From positions 1 through 10,960 of the forward strand of contig JASJAL010000186.1 of the NCBI GenBank assembly GCA_030067055.1: a DNA stretch of 10,960 bases. The letters run 5' to 3'. The translations under genes were made by a program, and so were the position numbers. Every line of letters starts with the position of its first letter. The first letter of the stretch is position 1. Shown piece after piece: positions 7,177 to 10,960 of the stretch. The notes beneath the pieces were generated by a model that did no database searches, was not told the DNA's origin, and saw nothing but the letters and a program-made list of their open reading frames with translations. Origin of the DNA: Kiloniellales bacterium (GTDB lineage: Bacteria > Pseudomonadota > Alphaproteobacteria > Kiloniellales > JAKSBE01).

Positions 7177-7569
7177 TGTCCCGCCGCACCAATGACGACA
7201 TCGAACACACCGTGTTCCTCGATGAGATGACTCGCCTCAGGGACCATCAAGAGATCCTTCTCACAGGTCATCTGCGACATCGCCGCCCGGTTCAGCGCCA
7301 GGACTTCCTGATCCTCGCTGACGACGATGAAGAGCGACGGGGCGTGAACCTTTGGCAGGCCCAGCCCGGTGAGATCCGAGCGACCGCCGAGGGACACAGG
7401 TGTTTCGCGCGCTCAAGCGGCTGCTGCCACTGCCGTGCGCGAACAACACATTCGCCTTCGCGGTCGGCGGAATTGTCAGAATCCCCTTGAGGTCATAGAG
7501 CGGGATCACAACACCTTTGCTCTCGAACGCTGCCCCTTCCTGCTGCTTGCTTTTGGTTCTGGTTTGCAT
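7137..7569 (-). pseudogene. Alpha/beta hydrolase (dienelactone-hydrolase-like), internal deletion plus frameshift
   Basis: Two frames together look like the ends of one small alpha/beta hydrolase usually about 210-220 residues long. From the ATG at 7569 the first part carries the strand and oxyanion-type motif ANVLFAHGSGSSRLSARN. After about residue 57, at roughly 7385-7400, this frame turns into Arg-rich nonsense. A second frame then resumes with LGGRSDLTGLGLPKVHAPSL, passes through VVSEDQEVLALNR, and reaches the expected C-terminal PEASHLIEEHG with the likely catalytic histidine. The middle, which in relatives holds the nucleophile elbow, is absent, roughly 90 codons. The gene therefore cannot encode an active hydrolase unless this is a sequencing or assembly fault. 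The frames join near the sequence AACACCTGTGTCC on the minus strand. It precedes, and overlaps, the phosphoribosyltransferase. Confidence 0.8.
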
Positions 7570-7642
7570 CGTCGTTTCGCCAGCTAATGCTTAAGCCCTG
7601 CGCCTTCGAAAGACACATGAAGGAAGCTGACAGCAGTTTCCT

Positions 7643-7656
7643 TAACCTAGATCATG
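7643..7656 (+). promoter_or_regulatory. FNR/ANR-like candidate box in divergent spacer
   Basis: TTAACCTAGATCAT lies almost midway between the divergent starts at 7569 and 7729, about 73 bases from each. It resembles the FNR/FixK pattern TTGAT-N4-ATCAA imperfectly, with mismatches in both halves. A 12-of-14 match, TTAACCGAGATCAA, occurs on the minus strand upstream of the PRPP synthase. The recurrence is seen directly; the regulator is inferred. Confidence 0.45.
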
Positions 7657-7728
7657 TTTCGCGCTTACTGGCGGCCAAGAAATCGGGCGCCGCCCAGCGG
7701 CTGGGGAAATGGGGATGAGGGCTAAGCA

Positions 7729-8766
7729 ATGACACCGTCACGTGGCAGTTCTGCCGACGATTTGGTGAAATTGGCGGACAAGGTCGCATTTCTCCGGCGG
7801 CCCGACAGCTATCCGGAGCGCCCGAAGTCGGTCGAAGCCGTTGAAACCCATATGTCCTGGGTGTTCCTGACCGACCATCACGCTTACAAGCTGAAGAAAC
7901 CTGTTCGCTATGACTTCCTCGACTTCAGCAGCATCGAGGCACGCCGCCTCGACTGCCAGGAGGAGGTGCGCCTCAACCGCCGCCTAGCACCCGACGTCTA
8001 CCTAGGCACGCTGCCGATCAGGGCTCAACCCGGCAAGCTGTCGCTCGAAGGAACGGGCACAATCGTGGATTGGCTGGTCAAGATGCGGCGCTTGCCGAGG
8101 GAGCTCATGCTGGACCAGGCCATCCGCGAACGTCGGGTTCAGGAAGACGACATCGAAAGAGTTGCAGAGGTTCTTTCCAAATTCTATCGGACGTCTGCCC
8201 GCCTCGAGTTGGCGCCGCAAGAATACCGTGACCGCTATCTCAAGGACATCCAGGCGAACCTCGACGCTCTCTCAAGGCCGCCCCTTGGCTTGTGCGGCTC
8301 TATGATCGATCGCGTTGGCATGGCGCAGTTGAGCCTGCTCGAACAACGACCTGAACTCTTGGAAGACCGGATCCGCCAGCGCCGCATCGTCGAGGCTCAC
8401 GGCGATCTGAGGCCCGAGCATATCTGGATCGGGCCAAACCCGGTGATCATTGACTGCCTCGAATTTAATCGCGATTTTCGCATCTTGGACCCAGTCGACG
8501 AGCTTTGTTTCCTGGCGATGGAATGCGAGCTTCTGGGCGCGGCCTTCGTAGGGAAACGCGCCCTCAAGGTGTATCGGCGCCTCACCAGTGACGACCCGGC
8601 GAAATCGCTTGTCGCCTTCTACAAATGCTATCGCGCCTGTCTGCGCGCTAAGCTGGCGGCCTGGCATCTTGCCGATCCTGAGATTGGCAACCCGGAAAAA
8701 TGGACCGCCCTGGCACGCGACTATCTGGGCCTTGCGGATGGCTACGCCGGAGGGCTGACGCCTTAG
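7729..8766 (+). CDS. Kinase-like protein, aminoglycoside-phosphotransferase fold (COG2187 type)
   Basis: Predicted ATP-dependent small-molecule kinase of 345 residues with unknown substrate. An N-terminal stretch, HHAYKLKKPVRYDFLDFSS (about 50-68), is typical of COG2187 and holds the likely ATP-binding lysine. The catalytic loop HGDLRPEH is at 224-231 and the metal-binding aspartate is in IIDCLEFN (Asp242). Full length, no signal peptide or membrane segment. The ATG at 7729 follows a GAGG eight bases upstream. In longer family members a P-loop kinase domain follows the APH-like part; here the protein stops after the first module, so it is the single-domain form. It is transcribed divergently from the hydrolase remnant and converges on the PRPP synthase gene, with 50 bases between the stops. 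Resistance to aminoglycosides should not be inferred. Confidence 0.85.
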   Translation: MTPSRGSSADDLVKLADKVAFLRRPDSYPERPKSVEAVETHMSWVFLTDHHAYKLKKPVRYDFLDFSSIEARRLDCQEEVRLNRRLAPDVYLGTLPIRAQPGKLSLEGTGTIVDWLVKMRRLPRELMLDQAIRERRVQEDDIERVAEVLSKFYRTSARLELAPQEYRDRYLKDIQANLDALSRPPLGLCGSMIDRVGMAQLSLLEQRPELLEDRIRQRRIVEAHGDLRPEHIWIGPNPVIIDCLEFNRDFRILDPVDELCFLAMECELLGAAFVGKRALKVYRRLTSDDPAKSLVAFYKCYRACLRAKLAAWHLADPEIGNPEKWTALARDYLGLADGYAGGLTP

Positions 8767-8778
8767 ACCGATCACGAG

Positions 8779-8798
8779 GACGCCCCGCAATCGGCGTC
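8779..8798. terminator. Possible hairpin between convergent genes
   Basis: GACGCC and GGCGTC form a perfect 6-bp stem around an 8-base loop inside the 50-base gap between the kinase and PRPP synthase stop codons. Position suits a shared terminator, but there is no T-tract on either side, so this is only a candidate. Confidence 0.25.
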
Positions 8799-8816
8799 AT
8801 GGCGGAAGACCGGGAG

Positions 8817-9848
8817 TCAGGCGCCGAGAAGTTCGACGATCGACCCTCCGGTATGGATCCGCTTTATGGCCTCGGCAAACAGTGCCGTCGCATCAAGGAT
8901 TACGAGCTTTTCCTGAACCAGCTTCGGGCTCAGGCGGAAGGGCGGCACCGTGTCCGTGATGACGATGCTGTCGATCGCCGGATCCGCGAGAAGCTCGTTG
9001 GCCTTGCCCACGAAAAACCCGTGCGACACGGCGGCATGAACCTCTGTCGCCCCGGCCTTCTTGCAGGCCCTGGCGGTGCGCGACATCGTGGTCCCGGCAC
9101 TGATCAAATCATCGATGATGATAGCCGCCCTGCCCTCCATGTCGCCGACCAGGGCGTCGCCACTCACCACGCCGGCGCTGCGCTTCTTCTGCATGAAACC
9201 GCTCGGCAGCTCCTTGCCGACCGCGGCCTCTAGAACCTCGCGAAAGCGCTCCGCGCGCTTCACCCCACCAATGTCGGGCGAGACGACGACCCATTCGCGG
9301 TCGTCCGCCAGGCCCGCGAAGTAGGCCGCGAAGATGCCGGCGGCTTCCAGATGATCGGTCGTGCACCTGAAGGCGTTCTGAAAGGCCGCCAGATTGTGCA
9401 CGTCGAGGGTCACAATGCGGTCTGTTCCGACAGCTTCGAAGAGCCGCGCCACGTACCGTGTGGTTACCGGGTCACGGGACTTGGTTTTGCGATCCTTTCG
9501 CGCATAGCAAAGGTAGGGCGTCAGTACGGTGATGGACTTGGCCGACGCATCCTTCAAGGCGCCGACGAAGAACAAGAGGCGGCAGAGTTTGTCGTTCGCG
9601 CTTTGCCTGTCGTCGCCGTGCAGGGACTGGATCACGTAGACGTCGCGTCCGCGGACGTTGACCAAGGGCCGCGTCTTGTGTTCTCCGTCCTCGAAATCCC
9701 GTTCCTCGTGTTGACTGAGCTCAATGCCCAGGGCTGCCGCGACTTTCTTGCCATAGTCGCGGCTGGCGTCGAGGGCAAACAAGCAGATGTCCGCAACCGA
9801 CGGCACGGTTTCTTTCGAACCTAGTGTTCGAGTTCGGAGCTCGGTCAT
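8817..9848 (-). CDS. prs: Ribose-phosphate pyrophosphokinase (divergent PRPP synthase)
   Basis: Cytoplasmic enzyme transferring pyrophosphate from ATP to ribose 5-phosphate to make PRPP. With the ATG at 9848 it has 343 residues, slightly longer than the usual 310-320. Motifs in order: [11 protein letters not shown] (51-61, the equivalent of the family's F-x-D-GE segment), [13 protein letters not shown] (111-123, ATP-binding loop), TLDVHN (147-152), [13 protein letters not shown] (190-202), a basic KKR (221-223) like the flexible-loop lysine/arginine, and the PRPP loop [12 protein letters not shown] (243-254). These deviate from housekeeping synthases (for example DDLISAGTT rather than DDIVDTAGT), suggesting a second, specialised copy. 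The ATG at 9848 has GGAGAGG about five bases upstream; an upstream ATG (9863) or GTG (9866) is possible but has weaker signals. An FNR-like box lies about 130 bases upstream. Confidence 0.9.
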   Translation of the reverse strand: MTELRTRTLGSKETVPSVADICLFALDASRDYGKKVAAALGIELSQHEERDFEDGEHKTRPLVNVRGRDVYVIQSLHGDDRQSANDKLCRLLFFVGALKDASAKSITVLTPYLCYARKDRKTKSRDPVTTRYVARLFEAVGTDRIVTLDVHNLAAFQNAFRCTTDHLEAAGIFAAYFAGLADDREWVVVSPDIGGVKRAERFREVLEAAVGKELPSGFMQKKRSAGVVSGDALVGDMEGRAAIIIDDLISAGTTMSRTARACKKAGATEVHAAVSHGFFVGKANELLADPAIDSIVITDTVPPFRLSPKLVQEKLVILDATALFAEAIKRIHTGGSIVELLGA

Positions 9849-9955
9849 AGCCGCCTCTCCCATCACTTGGCCTTAAGTCCCACGCGCTATTCGTCTCAGT
9901 ATCGACAAAAATCGCTCAGCGGGCTTGGCATCGCCGCCCAAGACAGCACTCATGG

Positions 9956-10102
9956 CATGATCCGGTCATCGAAGAATTGATCTCGGTTAAGCCGGAGGCT
10001 TCGGTCTGCCACGTGGACGCGACCCTCTATCGCTCCGGGGCCCGGCATCTCAATAGTTTCCGCCTAGATGAAATGATCATCCAGCTTCCTCAAGTCTGTT
10101 GA
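9956..10102 (+). other. Start-less open stretch, possible gene remnant
   Basis: An open frame of 48 codons ends at TGA 10100-10102. Its translation has a protein-like composition (for example EELISVKPEASV and SFRLDEMIIQLPQ) unlike the Arg/Pro-rich shadow frames elsewhere in the window. There is no ATG in a starting position; TTG at 9977 would be the only early start and it lies inside the FNR-like box. I recognise no family. It may be the tail of a decayed gene or chance. Confidence 0.2.
9977..9990 (-). promoter_or_regulatory. FNR/ANR-like candidate box upstream of prs
   Basis: On the minus strand this reads TTAACCGAGATCAA; on the plus strand the left half is a perfect FNR half-site TTGAT and the right half GTTAA matches three of five. 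It lies about 130 bases upstream of the preferred prs start and matches 12 of 14 bases of the box at 7643-7656. Confidence 0.45.
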
Positions 10103-10234
10103 CGCTCATACCTCAGGCCTACCAGCCGGCCGCGCTGGTGCACCTCGTCTTGGGCAGTCACGTTCTTCGCTCCCCTCTCCTCTCTTCAGGCAAGGACCAA
10201 GAATGCGGCGATGCTGGGAATCGGCTTGCCAGCA

Positions 10235-10444
10235 CTATTGCCAGAGGATCCACCAGGTGCCGTAGGGTTGCCGGCAGGCGACGCCATAGCTCTGCTCCGT
10301 CTCGCCGCCGACCGTGATACTCTGCTCGAACTCTCGGCAGTACTGGCCAGTGGTCGATGTGCCGTCGCCGACAGGCGTGACTGTCAGGGCCAGGGGTGCT
10401 GCTACCTCCAGTATCAACTGCGGCCCGGAACAGTACGTCGAGGG
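10235..10444 (-). pseudogene. Remnant of a 17-kDa surface-antigen-like outer membrane protein, C-terminal part
   Basis: A 69-codon open stretch between stops has a C-terminal half, GQYCREFEQSITVGGETEQ then SYGVACRQPYGTWWIL, that closely resembles the end of RT0821/Lpp0805-type surface antigens, where CREFQQT, a GG-TEQAYG core, and a final Cys-Arg-Gln-Pro-Asp-Gly-x-Trp are characteristic (family knowledge). The upstream in-frame residues before about TVTPVGDG do not look like the family, and there is no ATG, signal peptide, lipobox or glycine-zipper region in any upstream frame I checked. It appears to be the surviving tail of a deleted gene. A short functional protein from the TTG at 10417 is possible but unlikely. 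Confidence 0.55.
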
Positions 10445-10601
10445 TCAGACCGGATGGGACCAATCTCTGAAGTCAAAACCAAGCCTCGCTTTCCGAGCAG
10501 TCGCAGGTTCCCACTGATATGGTTGGTTGCTATCAACGTACGAGTCGTGCCGCCGTTAATTGGTAGACGGGCTCAGATACTTGATCTGACTGCGTCGCCT
10601 T

Positions 10602-10960
10602 TCACTTGAGGCCCTCGAGGTCGATTTTCAGGGCAAAGAACTCCAGCAAGTCCTTCAGTGCGACGACGCCGACGAGGTTGCCGCCCTCGACCACCATCAG
10701 CCGACCGGTCTCCGATCGCCGCATGATCGACAGCGCCTTCAGAGCGTCATCGTCCGGCCCGATGCAGTTCTCTGCGCTACAAGGCATCATGATTTCTTCA
10801 GCCAGAACCTCTGCCCAGTTCTCCTTGGGCACATCTTTTATATGCTTTGCGTCGATGCAACCGGCCAGCCGTCCACGTGCGACAACGGGGAAGAGCTTGT
10901 GGTGAAACCTGTAGACATAGTCCTCAACCACGCGGTCGACCGGCAGTTCTGGGGGAACCG
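10602..10960 (-). CDS. CBS-domain C-terminus, probably of a site-2 protease (M50) family protein; 5' end outside window
   Basis: The frame is open from the right edge to a TGA at 10602-10604 and shows about 118 residues. It carries the second half of a CBS pair: ELPVDRVVEDYVYRFHHKLFPVVARGRLAGCIDAK, in which VEDYVYRFHHKLFPVV strongly recalls the CBS module following the membrane protease domain in M50 site-2 proteases. A second CBS motif follows, DALKALSIMRRSETGRLMVVEGGNLVGVVALKDLLEFFALK. CBS pairs bind adenine nucleotides and regulate the attached enzyme (family knowledge). The protease active site (HExxH and the later DG motif) would lie beyond the window, so the protease assignment is inferred from this tail; a stand-alone CBS protein is the alternative. 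The GTG at 10931 is internal, not the start. Confidence 0.65.
   Translation of the reverse strand, partial: VPPELPVDRVVEDYVYRFHHKLFPVVARGRLAGCIDAKHIKDVPKENWAEVLAEEIMMPCSAENCIGPDDDALKALSIMRRSETGRLMVVEGGNLVGVVALKDLLEFFALKIDLEGLK

Larger units (their letters stand above)
9849..10601. other. Gene-poor interval with remnants and a regulatory candidate
   Basis: About 750 bases without an intact gene. It holds the prs leader, an FNR-like box (9977-9990), a start-less open stretch on the plus strand (9956-10102), a small hairpin ACCAGC/GCTGGT at 10121-10139 without a T-run, and a surface-antigen remnant (10235-10444, minus). In 10448-10601 I see nothing recognisable. Mixed frames and an absence of good starts give the interval the look of decayed sequence. 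Confidence 0.6.

Noticed and set aside
7729..8766. Aminoglycoside resistance gene
   Set aside because: Shares only the kinase fold; the YKLKKPVRYDFLDF region marks the COG2187 group, which is not a resistance family.
10121..10139. Hairpin ACCAGC-N7-GCTGGT as a terminator
   Set aside because: Short stem, no T-tract, and no intact gene ending next to it.
10158..10463. 101-codon minus-strand open frame
   Set aside because: Arg/Pro-rich; the overlapping frame ending at 10235 carries the surface-antigen-like signature instead.

Overview
The window is GC-rich (an impression by eye, not computed) and densely coded. Neighbouring genes suggest a Gram-negative proteobacterium, most likely alphaproteobacterial: a COG2187-type kinase, a COG1926 phosphoribosyltransferase, a site-2-protease-like CBS tail, and a remnant resembling the alphaproteobacterial 17-kDa surface antigen family. 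This placement is inference.

Bases 1-6280 hold one minus-strand operon for L-ornithine breakdown through D-ornithine and 2,4-diaminopentanoate. In transcription order it reads ord, ortA, ortB, oraS, oraE, orr. Orr racemises L- to D-ornithine. The B12/PLP enzyme OraSE moves the terminal amino group to give 2,4-diaminopentanoate. Ord oxidatively deaminates this to 2-amino-4-oxopentanoate, and OrtAB cleaves that with CoA into acetyl-CoA and D-alanine. The genes are overlapped or nearly contiguous. The pathway is best known from amino-acid-fermenting Clostridia, so a complete copy in a proteobacterial-looking chromosome is the main biological point. orr runs off the left edge.

Bases 6281-6414 are the spacer upstream of ord and contain a 7-bp inverted repeat. 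Next, on the minus strand, come a COG1926-type phosphoribosyltransferase and an alpha/beta hydrolase gene that has lost its middle and is frameshifted (pseudogene). A 159-bp divergent spacer separates these from a plus-strand COG2187-type kinase. The kinase converges on a minus-strand divergent ribose-phosphate pyrophosphokinase. A 14-bp FNR-like sequence occurs in the divergent spacer, and a 12/14 match to it lies upstream of the pyrophosphokinase, hinting at shared control of the PRPP-related genes.

Bases 9849-10601 contain no intact gene that I can defend. They hold the FNR-like box, a start-less 48-codon open stretch on the plus strand, and a remnant of a surface-antigen-like protein on the minus strand. 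The window ends inside a minus-strand gene whose visible C-terminus is a CBS-pair region like those of site-2 (M50) metalloproteases. I saw no tRNA, rRNA, CRISPR array, insertion sequence or phage gene.
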